From Kineothrix sp. IPX-CK (lineage in GTDB: Bacteria; Bacillota; Clostridia; Lachnospirales; Lachnospiraceae): DNA of 64,000 bases. The number at the start of each line of letters is the position of its first letter. Position 1 is the first letter of the stretch. Made by a program: the position numbers and the translations under genes. The notes below the pieces were generated by a model that was not told the origin of the DNA, made no database searches, and was given only the letters and a program-made list of their open reading frames with translations. Below, piece by piece: positions 1-8,834 of the stretch. The stretch is taken from assembly GCF_039134705.1 (NCBI RefSeq), contig NZ_CP146256.1, positions 3,348,001 to 3,412,000 on the forward strand. Direction: 5' to 3'.

Positions 1-41
1 CAGCCATTAAGGAGAACAAGATGGCAAACTGCCGAAACTCT

Positions 42-728
42 TTATTCCGAAGCATACTCGTCCCCCAATCGATACCCTGTCCCGCGAACGGTCAGAATTA
101 TTTGCGGGCTTGCCGGGTCGTTCTCTATCTTCTCCCGCAAGCGTTTGATGTATACGGTCAGTGTATTATCATTGACAAACTCTCCTGCCGCGTCCCACAA
201 TTCGTCAAGGAGCCTTCCCCTTGTTATAATACTATTGGGGTTGTTAATAAACACCAGCAGCAAGCGATATTCTAATGCCGAAAGAAAAACCTCGCTGCCG
301 TCCTTCCTCACAACGCCGCTTGCCGTATCGACATGAAGCCCGCAGATCTCAAAATCCGACCCGGAGCGCCCGCTTTTTCGCAATGCGGTTCCAATTCGCG
401 CAATCAATTCACGGGGCCGGAAAGGCTTGGTGATATAGTCGTCAGCGCCCATATTCAGCCCGGTAACAACACTCGCTTCATCGCCGGAAGCCGTCAGAAA
501 GATAACAGGAACATCTCCTGTCTCTTTGATTTCTGTGTAAATCGTAAAGCCGTTTCCGTCGGGAAGAGAAATATCAACAAGCGCCAGGTCAAATTTATTC
601 CCGGCAAGCGCGGCAAGAGCATCCTTCCGCGTGGGAGCGTGAGTGACTGTAAATCCCTCCGCGCGGAGCAAAAGTATAAGATTTTTAGCGATCGCCTTAT
701 CATCCTCAACCAAGAATATCCGTTTCAT
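42..728 (-). CDS. OmpR-family response regulator
   Basis: DNA-binding response regulator of a two-component system, 228 aa, full length. The receiver domain (residues 1-115) shows the acidic pair E8-D9-D10, the phospho-acceptor D52 in 'LALVDISLPDGNG', T79 and K101 in 'DDYITKP'. The C-terminal winged helix (about 125-225) has the typical ending 'TLTVYIKRLREKIE' and 'VRGTGYRL'. It has no kinase partner inside the window. On this strand the next gene would lie left of position 1, so a sensor kinase there is plausible but unseen. The 200 bp upstream of its start holds no gene I can support. Family certain; stimulus unknown. Confidence 0.95.
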   Translation of the reverse strand: MKRIFLVEDDKAIAKNLILLLRAEGFTVTHAPTRKDALAALAGNKFDLALVDISLPDGNGFTIYTEIKETGDVPVIFLTASGDEASVVTGLNMGADDYITKPFRPRELIARIGTALRKSGRSGSDFEICGLHVDTASGVVRKDGSEVFLSALEYRLLLVFINNPNSIITRGRLLDELWDAAGEFVNDNTLTVYIKRLREKIENDPASPQIILTVRGTGYRLGDEYASE

Positions 729-927
729 TTATTTTCACCGTCCTTTACTTTACTGCTCCTATATGGTACAAGTAATCCATGCATAACATCTTTATAGCTC
801 TATTGTATTTCTTTTGACGAAAATATACAAGCCGAGCCGGCGGTAAGCGTTTGAGGCTCCGCCTGCAGAGTAGAAACGTAAAGACCGATAATATAATAGC
901 TTATTGGGTGTAAGTAAAAAATAAGGA

Positions 928-2136
928 TTATCTGTTAATTTCAAATCTCCGTTTTTGCTCTCTTGCAGAAAGAGAATCAATAATATCAGTAAGAAGCTGT
1001 GCTGTAGGTTTAATTAATCTAAAATCAACAGTATCTAAAGTATCCATTGGGGTGTGTGTATATTCTAATGCTCCATCAAAAAAATCAGATGATGTTACAA
1101 CAACACATGGAACCCCGCGAAATATAAATGGAACATGATCCCCAGCATACCATTCCTTACCTTTTGACATTTTGGGACTGTTAGCAATCAGAGTATTGGC
1201 TATTTTCTCAATAGGATTGCTCAAATTATGAAATGAGATAGCTGTCTTTGAACCTTTGTGGCACGGAGAATCTATGTTTATCATGAGCGCAATCTGTTTG
1301 CTTTCACTATCAAGAAGTTTGAGATACTCCAATTCTCCATTGGCACCATAGAATTCTTCGCTATTAAATGGAACAATATCTATATCATATACTGAGGATT
1401 TTAATGATTTAGCCGTTTTCAATAACACAGTAACCCCCGCTGCATTATCAAGTGCGCCTGGCGTATTGTACTTTGAATCCATATGTGCGGCAATAATAAT
1501 TTTTCCTACTGATTTTTTCGCCTCTTTTGATGCAACGATCTGACGACTTTTTGCTTCTACTTTATAAGAATCTATTACTAAGTTTACAGGTACATTCAGA
1601 CGAGAAAACTTGTCTAGTTCTTTTAGATGCTGTTCCCCAATGCTACCGGATGGAATGAGAAAATTACCGTCTTCAAAAAGCGGAAAAGGATTTTGGCCAT
1701 TTAGAGTGTTTTTTCCTGTAACAGCAATAATAGCTTTGGGTGATTTCTTCTCAAGCAGTGAAATAATCGTCCTATGTTCGTCAGGATAGTAAAAGGGATA
1801 ATTCTTCGGTTGCAATGGTGTTCGTGTCATATCTTCTGCAAGCACTAAGATATCGTCCTTACATTTGATGTTTTCTAACTGTTTTAATGTTTTTATAAGC
1901 TGTAGTTTGCCGCTTCCGTTAAATGGTTCTGAAAAAGGATTTGGCTCAATTGTAATACTCTGATTATCAGCATTGATAGAGGATACTCCTTTGTTCCATA
2001 CCATACAATTAAATGGTAATGATTGTACGGTATATCCCATTTCACTCAAGCTCCGTTCAAGTACTTCTACCAATTCCGTATTTACTTTTGTTCCAACAGG
2101 CCGCTCCTTTGATAATAGTTTCAAAAAATCTTTCAT
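928..2136 (-). CDS. M28-family zinc aminopeptidase
   Basis: Metallopeptidase of family M28, 402 aa. The C-terminal two thirds carry the five expected zinc ligands: H218 in 'AAHMDS', D230 in 'GALDNAAG', the catalytic/ligand pair E260-E261 in 'FNSEEFYG', D289 in 'INIDSP', and a His in 'EYTHTPMDT' near the end. The N-terminal 200 residues contain a protease-associated-like insertion. There is no signal peptide, so it is probably cytoplasmic. The start is chosen because GGGAGG lies 8 bp upstream. It is isolated from its neighbours and its substrate is unknown. Confidence 0.9.
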   Translation of the reverse strand: MKDFLKLLSKERPVGTKVNTELVEVLERSLSEMGYTVQSLPFNCMVWNKGVSSINADNQSITIEPNPFSEPFNGSGKLQLIKTLKQLENIKCKDDILVLAEDMTRTPLQPKNYPFYYPDEHRTIISLLEKKSPKAIIAVTGKNTLNGQNPFPLFEDGNFLIPSGSIGEQHLKELDKFSRLNVPVNLVIDSYKVEAKSRQIVASKEAKKSVGKIIIAAHMDSKYNTPGALDNAAGVTVLLKTAKSLKSSVYDIDIVPFNSEEFYGANGELEYLKLLDSESKQIALMINIDSPCHKGSKTAISFHNLSNPIEKIANTLIANSPKMSKGKEWYAGDHVPFIFRGVPCVVVTSSDFFDGALEYTHTPMDTLDTVDFRLIKPTAQLLTDIIDSLSAREQKRRFEINR

Positions 2137-2243
2137 TTAATAAATCCTCCCGCGCTTAATGTAAAGGTAAAAAAAATAACACACCTACCCTCTGCTAATA
2201 ATAGCATTAAAGAAAGGGGTGGTGTGCATGTGTAAGGTTTGTT

Positions 2244-2993
2244 TTATAAAGTTGCTAATTCGTCAAAAATTGAAGGTATCGTTTGTGCCGCTTTGTTTAA
2301 GCGTTCTAATTCATGAATCCATCGGTCACCAACAGAAACAAGCTCCTCATATTTGGGATTGTTTAAAGCAGTTACAATTTCATTTGGATGTCCATTCTCA
2401 TACATAGTAAGACTTCGCTGTATTGCGGCAACGCTAAAGCCAGCTTGTATCAACATATATATTATGCTTATTCTATCTAAATCAGTCCTGGAATAAAGTT
2501 GCTCACCCTTTTCGCCCTTTTTAACAGAAAAAATGAGCCTGTTTCGCTCCCAATTTCGCACTGCTTCCACCGTAACGGAATAACGGTCAGCTACTTCTTT
2601 GCGTGACAGGTAGTTTTTATTATCTGAATTTTTTTGCTGATTTACCGTATTTGCCCATTGATTTAATATAATAGCTGTTCTGTGCGCAATTTTAATTTCC
2701 TGTTCGATAATTCCGATATATCGTTCTGCATTTCGCCTACCAATATTCCACTCTTGTTTTGCTGATGCCCACATAACCTCATTTCCAGCATTCCGTATAT
2801 TTTTATTCGTAAAGGGATAACCAAAAATACAACGGCATATTTTAATCTGCAATATGTGTAATTCTGTAAAAATTCGATAATTATTATCTGCTCTTTGAGG
2901 TATAGATATATAATTCAGGCGTTCGTAGAGGCGTATGGTGTTTGGGTGAATATGATATATCCGAGCTAATTCAATTGTTGTATACTTTTTCAT
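2244..2993 (-). CDS. MerR-type regulator with two HTH domains
   Basis: Transcription regulator, 249 aa, from the ATG at 2993 preceded by a G-rich Shine-Dalgarno (the frame opens further upstream without an RBS). A first MerR helix-turn-helix lies at residues 5-30 ('IHPNTIRLYERLNYI'). A second complete one lies at about 129-155 ('SRKEVADRYSVTVEAVRNWE'), followed by its own 'SRTDLDRISIIYMLIQAGF' wing. A helical linker separates them. MerR proteins normally have one HTH per chain and dimerise, so this looks like a single-chain tandem. No metal or drug domain is visible. The target is not evident; the downstream M28 peptidase gene is only about 100 bp away. Confidence 0.8.
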   Translation of the reverse strand: MKKYTTIELARIYHIHPNTIRLYERLNYISIPQRADNNYRIFTELHILQIKICRCIFGYPFTNKNIRNAGNEVMWASAKQEWNIGRRNAERYIGIIEQEIKIAHRTAIILNQWANTVNQQKNSDNKNYLSRKEVADRYSVTVEAVRNWERNRLIFSVKKGEKGEQLYSRTDLDRISIIYMLIQAGFSVAAIQRSLTMYENGHPNEIVTALNNPKYEELVSVGDRWIHELERLNKAAQTIPSIFDELATL

Positions 2994-3044
2994 GCACCCC
3001 CCCAATTCCATAAAATTATAAAACGAAAAAATCAATTATAATAA

Positions 3045-3422
3045 TTATACATTAAAATACGAAACAAGAAAATCCGATTTATACAATTGACTCTCTACAG
3101 TTATCAAAAACTCCTTTTGCCTTTCCTCCGACACGGAATGTCCCAGCAAGGTATCGTTAATCATTTTTAGATTTGCTATGGGTGTTTTTGTTTGGTGAGA
3201 AATATCCGACACAAGGGGTTGAAGCTCTAATTTTTCCGGCTCCGATTGTTTTCTATTTTCCTGCGTGGTATGATAAAACCGCTCTAAACGATGACTGATA
3301 CGAGCCAGCAGACTTTCCTCTTCTAAATTAATCTTCGGTTTTTCATTCCCATTCATCATTCCATCTAATGTACGGCATAAATCAGAAGTAAATCCAGATA
3401 GCTTCTGCTGCAGTAGATTCAA
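3045..3422 (-). pseudogene. Histidine kinase fragment (phospho-acceptor domain only)
   Basis: Remnant of a sensor kinase. About 125 residues remain, including the phosphorylation helix 'VSDISHQTKTPIANLKM' with the H-box His. The membrane sensor part upstream and the whole HATPase domain downstream are gone; the frame stops just after the second DHp helix. It follows a decayed response regulator in the expected order, and the two are joined out of frame. The pair is therefore the scar of a two-component operon after large deletions. Confidence 0.85.
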
Positions 3423-3765
3423 TTTTCTTACGAATACGACTGATTGTCGTAGTTAGTGTATGCTCATCTACAAAATCACCGTCGATGTCTCATAGCTTTT
3501 CCAATAATTGACGCTTCGTCAGTATAATTCGGGGATTTATAATAAAAAGAAATAAGATACGGTATTCCTTGGGTGTAAAGTTCTTTGTAAGCACCGCAAT
3601 CGAAAAGGGCTTTGTAATATAATCTGCACCACCGGCCTCATAGCCCTCTATCATATCTCTTTCCTAATCATTAGCAGTTAAAAATATAGGATAAGAATCC
3701 ATGCCACGCTCTTTTTTTCGTGGCATAAATCAATCTCATCGCCGTCCGGAAAGTTCATGTACCAC
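3423..3765 (-). pseudogene. Decayed OmpR-type response regulator
   Basis: Reading the minus strand in shifting frames recovers response-regulator pieces in the correct order. They are 'NFPDGDEIDL' (just after where the phospho-acceptor Asp would be), a stop-interrupted middle, 'YLISFYYKSPNYTDEA', and the winged-helix segment 'DFVDEHTLTTTISRIRKKIE'. Several in-frame stops and frameshifts are present and the first 50 codons are missing. It runs straight into the kinase fragment at 3422, shifted by one frame. Confidence 0.8.
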
Positions 3766-3954
3766 CCACCTCCATTTATGGGAATCCGTCAGCAATACAT
3801 GGAGAATATCCTCCCATCTGGGCACAGGAAGCAATAGCGCCTAACGGTTTAGTGTCAAGACTCCGTGTATCCTAATAAATTACCAATTAAAGAAATCATT
3901 TCTTCATTGGTTGGTACCTTCATAAGCATTCTATTCCCTCCATGATCTCTTTTT
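3766..3954 (-). other. Gap with a short unidentified gene stub
   Basis: At 3929 a GGAGGG Shine-Dalgarno precedes an ATG on the minus strand that reads 'MLMKVPTNEEMISLIGN' and then hits stops within about 25 codons. A later stretch reads 'YCFLCPDGRIFSMYC' before another stop. It looks like the start of a lost small gene but I cannot name the family. Nothing else is visible in this gap. Confidence 0.35.
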
Positions 3955-4347
3955 CTATACTGCGATATACCAGTATACGCCGTACTTATCGACGACATCC
4001 GCACAACAGGAACTCCATGGAAGGGAACCCAACTCTAATAGCACCGTTCCATCCTTCGCTAACATTTCATATGCCCTTTTTACTTCTTCTTCACTCTCAA
4101 AGTTAATCCCATAACTCATAGTTGGGCGTGATCCTTCTAATGATGATGTGAGCATGATATTAACAAAGGTATCATTATGTGATTCACTGACAGCAAATAT
4201 TTCTTGTCCGTTTCTAAGTAATGACGCATGCATAAATGTGCCATCCGCAAATTTCTCATGGTATCCCAGGGTTAGTCCAAAAGCTTCTGTATAAAATGCT
4301 ACAGCTTCAACGGTATTTTTTATATATAAGGTTGCTCCTAGTTTCAT
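3955..4347 (-). CDS. VOC-superfamily (PhnB/glyoxalase-like) protein
   Basis: Small vicinal-oxygen-chelate fold protein, about 130 aa. It starts at the second in-frame ATG (4347), which has AGGAG 8 bp upstream. The N-terminal 'YIKNTVEAVAFYTEAFGL' and C-terminal 'DVVDKYGVYWYIAV' are typical of the PhnB branch of this family, often annotated as glyoxalase/bleomycin-resistance-like. The actual substrate is unknown. It is complete, unlike several VOC genes further along. The nearest downstream genes are relics. Confidence 0.85.
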   Translation of the reverse strand: MKLGATLYIKNTVEAVAFYTEAFGLTLGYHEKFADGTFMHASLLRNGQEIFAVSESHNDTFVNIMLTSSLEGSRPTMSYGINFESEEEVKRAYEMLAKDGTVLLELGSLPWSSCCADVVDKYGVYWYIAV

Positions 4348-4375
4348 CCAGTACACTCCTTTCATTAATCAAGTT

Positions 4376-4480
4376 TTATAAAGCCGGGCATATGATCTTG
4401 GCTCCAAACAAGGCTTCAAATGTATTCGCTGTACCACCGTGTTCCACGATTTTTCGGTCTATTAAGTTCCTTCCCATACT
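4376..4480 (-). pseudogene. 3' fragment of a SnoaL-like gene
   Basis: About 33 codons on the minus strand read 'RKIVEHGGTANTFEALFG' and end 'KIICPAL' stop. This is nearly the same as the C-terminus of the complete SnoaL-like protein at 14967-15380. The rest of the gene is absent, so this is a truncated paralogue. Confidence 0.8.
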
Positions 4481-4481
4481 T

Positions 4482-5086
4482 TTAGAGGTTGTTTGAATAT
4501 GGTGGGCGCCTTGTTAGGTTTTCTAATTGTTTTTTAGAATACCCAACCGAACCAATACTGGAAGACAATCGATAATAATGACCAAACGCATAGATTAGTG
4601 GATCTACAGAAAGCATATCAAGCTTCCCATATGATGTATCCACAATTTTATCATCAACCAGTATATTTTTAACTTCTCCAATGTATATGCATCCGTCACC
4701 AGTACTTTTTAAATCCTTAAGCACGCATTCGTATACCCATGGTGATTCTTCCGAAATGGGAACGTTTAAAACCTTACAGTTTGTATATATGGCCCCTATA
4801 TCTTCACATTTGTTCCTTTCATATCCTAATGTATTACCAAAGTAATCTGCTATGTACATCATTCTGGCGGTAACAAGGTTTGCAGAAAAAACTTTATTTT
4901 TCTCAGTAAGATCACGTACAAGTTTTTGCCTCTTGAAGCGAACATCAACATTGGTGGATTAATCGAGCAGAATGTTATAAATGTAATTAAAGTAAAATTT
5001 GGAGCGGCATCATCTTTAAAAGTGCCGATCAAGTAGGATGGCTGAGGGAAAAAACCTCTCTGCGGTGTCAACGAATGCTTTTACAT
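4482..5086 (-). pseudogene. Flavin reductase-like gene, disrupted
   Basis: FMN-binding flavoredoxin/flavin reductase family. The 5' part reads 'PQPSYLIGTFKDD' and 'FCSINPPMLMFAS', the 3' part 'MYIADYFGNTLGYE' to 'GHYYRLSSSIGS'. Two lesions are visible. The ATG at 5086 has a good RBS (AAAGGAG) but codon 2 is TAA, where AAA would restore the frame; a TTG at 5071 could bypass it. A one-base loss in a five-T run at 4923-4927 then shifts the frame, and one more base would rejoin the halves. It is probably a recent pseudogene; a sequencing error at the homopolymer is possible but would not explain the codon-2 stop. Confidence 0.85.
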
Positions 5087-5273
5087 GAATTTGCTCCTTT
5101 TATAATTTATTTTTCAATTGAATTTTGTTTTTATAATAAAACTGCAATTTATGTATAAATTATCCTTAAAATATGAGTGCCTTAAAACAATTTTGCATAT
5201 TCCAGCCAAACAGCATAACCGTCCCGAAGGGACGGCATGCTATTCCGCTTCAAACTGCACGTTGTAGATTTTG

Positions 5274-6041
5274 TTACTTTCTCATGTCTCTTCCATTGCA
5301 CTCAAGGCGGTACGCCTTAGATGTCATCCTGCTTAAGCAGGCATCCGCATAGGTGTTATCTTTGAAGAGGTCCCACCACTTGATGACGGGAAGCTGAGAT
5401 ACAATCATTGTTGCCTTTTTACAATCTCTTGTTTCAATGATTTCAAAGAGGTCACGGCACTTATCCATGCTTAGTTCCATAAGACCGAAATCATCAATTA
5501 CCAGCAAGTCATAAGCTGCCATCTGATTTGTATAATCGTAGGCATGACCAAGTTGACGTGCCTTTTCACTTTCTAGAAGAAGTGCATTGGCTCTGATATA
5601 TTTTACTGTTCGTAGCTGTTGTAAAGCGGTAATGCATAGTGCATTCGCGATATAAGTTTTGCCTGCCCCAGCGCTACCAGTAATCAATAGATTTTTAGGT
5701 TCGTCAATCCATTCACATTTTTGTAGTAACTCAATGGTGTGAGTATCCAGCATACGATCTGATTCGTAAAGACCAGAATCAAAGTCTGCAGTCGGATATT
5801 TCAAGGACGCTTTCTTAAGTAGCTTGTTGAACTTTGTGTTCTGACGCTGATCCCATTCATAGTGAATAATCTCAGATATACGGGTATGAAAGTCCTCGAG
5901 TGCCGTGTTGGGGTTAAGGAACTGCTTCTCCAATGCCTCCGACATGTGGGACAGGCGGAGTTTAAATAGTTTGTCCAATAACAGATTTTCATCAGTGCTT
6001 AGCTTGTCATTGTATGTATAGTTTTTTTGTGTATAAGCCAT
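5274..6041 (-). CDS. istB: IS21 helper ATPase IstB
   Basis: DnaC/IstB-type AAA+ ATPase that assists the IS21 transposase in target capture, 255 aa. Walker A is 'GSAGAGKT' and Walker B 'YDLLVIDDFGLM'. The N-terminal helical region ('LRLSHMSEALEKQFLNP') is the usual IstB lead. The start at 6041 follows AAGGTGAG; a GTG three codons earlier is less likely. It lies about 10 bp after the istA stop and so is co-transcribed and probably coupled. Confidence 0.93.
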   Translation of the reverse strand: MAYTQKNYTYNDKLSTDENLLLDKLFKLRLSHMSEALEKQFLNPNTALEDFHTRISEIIHYEWDQRQNTKFNKLLKKASLKYPTADFDSGLYESDRMLDTHTIELLQKCEWIDEPKNLLITGSAGAGKTYIANALCITALQQLRTVKYIRANALLLESEKARQLGHAYDYTNQMAAYDLLVIDDFGLMELSMDKCRDLFEIIETRDCKKATMIVSQLPVIKWWDLFKDNTYADACLSRMTSKAYRLECNGRDMRK

Positions 6042-6051
6042 AATTCTCACC

Positions 6052-7599
6052 TTACTTATAGAAGCCCTTTCCTCGGATGTTTTCGTGTTCAGGAAGAACT
6101 CCTGGACTAATCGGATTGCTTTGCATTCGACTTAATACCTGCTTAAATGTTTTGTAACGGCAGGAGTTCATTTGAATACACTGACGTGCTGTTTCTTCTA
6201 CGATTCCATGCGGCATTTCTTTTACCGTATGAAGAAGCCCAGCACACGCATTATAGGCTTGTTCCTCGTGTTTAGAAGCTTTCAGTAGCCTATCAATGCA
6301 TTCTTCCATGTTAGGTCCGAATACTGAAGCCCAGCGCCTATAGTAAGCACCATCCTTTTCATTGACTTCCTTGTAGTAAAGGTGTTCCGGTCTCATATGA
6401 CTATCTTCTGTGATGTATTTGGGAAAGTCCTTGTAAGACCGTTTGTGTTTGCAGATCAATCTGTTGTATCCATCGCAGATACGGATTTCTGATGCTGTTG
6501 CCTTTATAATTGCAGGTTTTCCACAATGGGTATACACTACTGAATAGTAGTGATCGTCATACTCGATGTGGTAATTATCAGGAATTCTTGTGACTGTTTT
6601 GTAATCGCATACCGTGAAGCATCCGCCTGGCAGTGGTTTCATACACGGTTTGTCGTACTTTACAAATGCGTCGGCTCTTGAGTAATTCTTGTTTTGAAAT
6701 TTCCTAGAGTTGAGGGTCGCTACTATTTTTTGTATGTCAGCGTTCAACTCTTCCAAAGAGATATAAATGTTCTCTTTGAGTTTTTCTACAAGATGGGTTT
6801 CAAGATAGCGCACGTGATTCTCCACGGTAGGTTTCCCTTTCGGTTTTCGAGGCGGTGGAGGGAGTACGATCGTATCGTAGAAATCTTCCAGATCAGAATA
6901 AGCAGACTGTAAAATCAGCTCATCCTTGGTATGCTTTGTAACAGCAGCTTTTAAATTGTCAGGAACAAGATACTTAGGTATCCCTTCATAGAATTGAAGT
7001 GCATGAACCGTTCCTGTCGAGAAGCTTTGCAACTTTTCATCTAAGAATGCTTCCGCATAGATATAGCTGCTAAGTCCCATCGTGGTTACGAATAAATGTA
7101 CCTTCCGTATTTCGCCGGTTTCTGGATCCATTAATAGCTCTGGTTGGTCACCGACCCAATCGATGTACATTTTTTCTCCGGGAACGCGTTCCACTGCCAT
7201 CTTGACATCACGCTTTCCAAAGTTTTGTTCTACGAAGCGGTTATAAAGTTCGTAGAACTGGGATTGTTCGTATCCATCAGGATGTTCCTGTTTGTATTCC
7301 ATCCAACAGTAAGATACATTCACCTTACTTCCTTTGGAATGAATACGATTGAAATAGTGCTGGAATTCTGGTAGTTGGATGTCTTTGCGTTGTAGGTTCT
7401 CGGGTGGATAAAACAGCATCTCAACCTCAGGTGGTTCCATGGATTTTAGTTGCTCCAGGGCGAAACCCGAAGCATTGTAACGTTTTAGAATAAGCTGCAC
7501 CGTTCCGGAGCCGATATGATATCGGTCTTGGATCACACTGATTGAGCACTTATTCTGGCGCATTTGAATCACGCAAATAATAGTGTTGTAGTCTTGCAT
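6052..7599 (-). CDS. istA: IS21 transposase IstA
   Basis: DDE transposase of about 515 aa. The N-terminal helix-turn-helix ('ISVIQDRYHIGSGTVQLILK') is followed by an rve-type catalytic core. Its acidic residues are visible in 'MYIDWVGDQPEL' (D), 'YLVPDNLKAAV' (D) and 'KPTVENHVRYLE' (E). A beta-rich C-terminal domain follows. The ATG at 7599 is preferred because the GGAGG is 7 bp upstream, while the ATG at 7605 nearly touches it. Full length for the family. Confidence 0.93.
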   Translation of the reverse strand: MQDYNTIICVIQMRQNKCSISVIQDRYHIGSGTVQLILKRYNASGFALEQLKSMEPPEVEMLFYPPENLQRKDIQLPEFQHYFNRIHSKGSKVNVSYCWMEYKQEHPDGYEQSQFYELYNRFVEQNFGKRDVKMAVERVPGEKMYIDWVGDQPELLMDPETGEIRKVHLFVTTMGLSSYIYAEAFLDEKLQSFSTGTVHALQFYEGIPKYLVPDNLKAAVTKHTKDELILQSAYSDLEDFYDTIVLPPPPRKPKGKPTVENHVRYLETHLVEKLKENIYISLEELNADIQKIVATLNSRKFQNKNYSRADAFVKYDKPCMKPLPGGCFTVCDYKTVTRIPDNYHIEYDDHYYSVVYTHCGKPAIIKATASEIRICDGYNRLICKHKRSYKDFPKYITEDSHMRPEHLYYKEVNEKDGAYYRRWASVFGPNMEECIDRLLKASKHEEQAYNACAGLLHTVKEMPHGIVEETARQCIQMNSCRYKTFKQVLSRMQSNPISPGVLPEHENIRGKGFYK

Positions 7600-7675
7600 T
7601 TGCATGCCTCCTTTCGTAGTTTGTTTTATGACTACGAAAGAACTATAACACGTTGAAAATATTTATGCAGTTAAA

Positions 7676-7766
7676 GCGGAAAGGCGTGCAGAACCGGTCG
7701 GAAGTGCCATGCAGTTGCTATCGGAATCGGCATGCAGATTGACCGGAATATGCAAAACAATTTCTT
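7676..7766. repeat. Subterminal repeats at the IS21 right end
   Basis: Four ordered copies of a GGAA-N(3-6)-TGCAG/A motif spaced about 22-25 bp: 'GCGGAAAGGCGTGCAG', 'TCGGAAGTGCCATGCAG', 'TCGGAATCGGCATGCAG' and 'CCGGAATATGCA'. They sit between the istA promoter region and the right tip and are probably transposase binding sites. Weaker relatives occur at the left end, 5193-5262. Confidence 0.7.
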
Positions 7767-7837
7767 AAAAAATGACTACCTTTCATGACAAGACATCCAT
7801 TATTGCTTTTCGTTCCTATTCTCCCGTTAATATGGAG

Positions 7838-8109
7838 TTAGTCCTCATATAGATTCCCGCTATTCTCTTTATTTAGCGTACAGGACAGTTCAATCATTAA
7901 GGACTTAGTCAAAGCGCCGACTACAGGACGATGCTTCGTCCCTTTAGGGACAATCACAAATTCCCCTGCGTTGACTTTCATTTTCTGCTCCTCGGTTTCT
8001 AAAAAAAGCCGCCCTCAATGAAGTGAACCTCATTTAACAGCCCTATTTTTTTGTAGACATATAGTTCCGAATTCTTATTAACTTCATCGCTTAAATTAAC
8101 CACTTGCAT
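7838..8109 (-). pseudogene. Cupin-domain protein, internally deleted
   Basis: The 5' piece reads 'MQVVNLSDEVNKNSELYVYK' and reaches a stop at a run of seven Ts. The 3' piece in another frame reads 'KMKVNAGEFVIVPKGTKHRP' and 'TKSLMIELS', the second half of a small cupin with its 'PKGTKHRP' motif. The first cupin motif (HxH) between them is missing. This is therefore a deletion plus frameshift of a roughly 115-aa cupin gene, close to the IS21 right end. Confidence 0.8.
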
Positions 8110-8155
8110 AAATGTACCTTCATATTTTAAATGAAATTACATCGGGTATTGCGCG

Positions 8156-8638
8156 TTATGCCTTTCTTGATGTATCAACGAAAAGCTGCTTTTTATACTT
8201 GCAGGTTCTGAATTTGCCCCCAATCCAAAAGGTTGCCTCTAATGTTGTGAATTTCAATAATTTGAATTTAGGGTCTGCGATGCCCTTACTAAAGAACCGT
8301 CGGTCAGATTCTGACCATAGCTTTTCTTTCAGCGCTTGATCCTCGACAAACTCGACTTCTCCAACCAAAGTGACACTATCAGTGCCTTTGAAATAGCACA
8401 TGGAAGCTTTCGGATTCTCTTCAAAGTGCGTTGCTTTTCCATGAAGCTGGGAACGCTTTGAGGTAATAAAATACACTTCCCGAAAGCCATTGTCGGCGGC
8501 CTTTGTAACAGCGCAGGTTCGAGGATAGCCACTTTCATTTACCGAAGTCAGTGTGGCGGTCTGAATCTCTTTAAGCAGAAAATCTGCTTTATTTTCAATA
8601 TCTGCTATTCTTTCTTTTTGAATCTCTGATGCTTTCAT
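8156..8638 (-). CDS. Pyridoxamine 5'-phosphate oxidase-like FMN protein
   Basis: Split-barrel flavin-binding family (general stress protein 26-like), about 160 aa. Typical pieces are 'IQTATLTSVNESGYPRTCAV', 'VYFITSKRSQLHGKATHFEE' and 'KASMCYFKGTDSVTLVGEVE'. Start at 8638, nine bases after AAGTGAG. The start of a truncated paralogue at 19195 encodes a nearly identical N-terminus. It sits directly downstream of a MerR/GyrI fragment, mirroring the order at the second locus near 19 kb. Enzymatic role not determined. Confidence 0.85.
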   Translation of the reverse strand: MKASEIQKERIADIENKADFLLKEIQTATLTSVNESGYPRTCAVTKAADNGFREVYFITSKRSQLHGKATHFEENPKASMCYFKGTDSVTLVGEVEFVEDQALKEKLWSESDRRFFSKGIADPKFKLLKFTTLEATFWIGGKFRTCKYKKQLFVDTSRKA

Positions 8639-8650
8639 AAATCTCATCTC

Positions 8651-8834
8651 ACTTTCTTTTCTTCCATTGGCATTAGCAGATCAAACTAAAACCTATCCCT
8701 TTGAGAAGGAGGAGGATAGACTCGGTTAACATAGTTCAGCTCCTCTTACAGCCAGCCAAACATATTGCCCGAATCCCCATTACCGTCATAATCATATTTA
8801 TTGCTGCCGCTTAACCAGTTGGCAAGCCAACTCA
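8651..8834 (-). pseudogene. 3' fragment of a MerR-GyrI regulator
   Basis: Reads 'NKYDYDGNGDSGNMFGWL', an in-frame stop, then 'EELNYVNRVYPP' and 'FDLLMPMEEKK'. This matches the last 60 codons of the complete MerR-GyrI gene at 19201-20190. The DNA-binding half is gone. Its residual ATG overlaps the stop of the upstream gene by four bases. Confidence 0.85.

Larger units (their letters stand above)
5174..7770 (-). mobile_element. IS21-family insertion sequence
   Basis: About 2.6-kb element containing istA and istB in the usual order. Its ends are imperfect inverted repeats. The left end around 5181-5203 reads 'AAAACAATTTTGCATATTCC'. The right end, read in reverse from 7766 to 7745, has 'GAAATTGTTTTGCATATTCC', 16 of 20 matching. 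Both ends carry further inward copies of a GGAAN...TGCAG motif, as in IS21 relatives whose transposase binds multiple terminal repeats. Exact outer ends and a target duplication could not be fixed by eye. Both genes look intact, so the element may be active. Confidence 0.85.

Noticed and set aside
728-927. Possible gene remnant between response regulator and M28 peptidase
   Set aside because: A minus-strand frame reads 'FYSAGGASNAYRRLGLY' but has no start, RBS or recognisable family.
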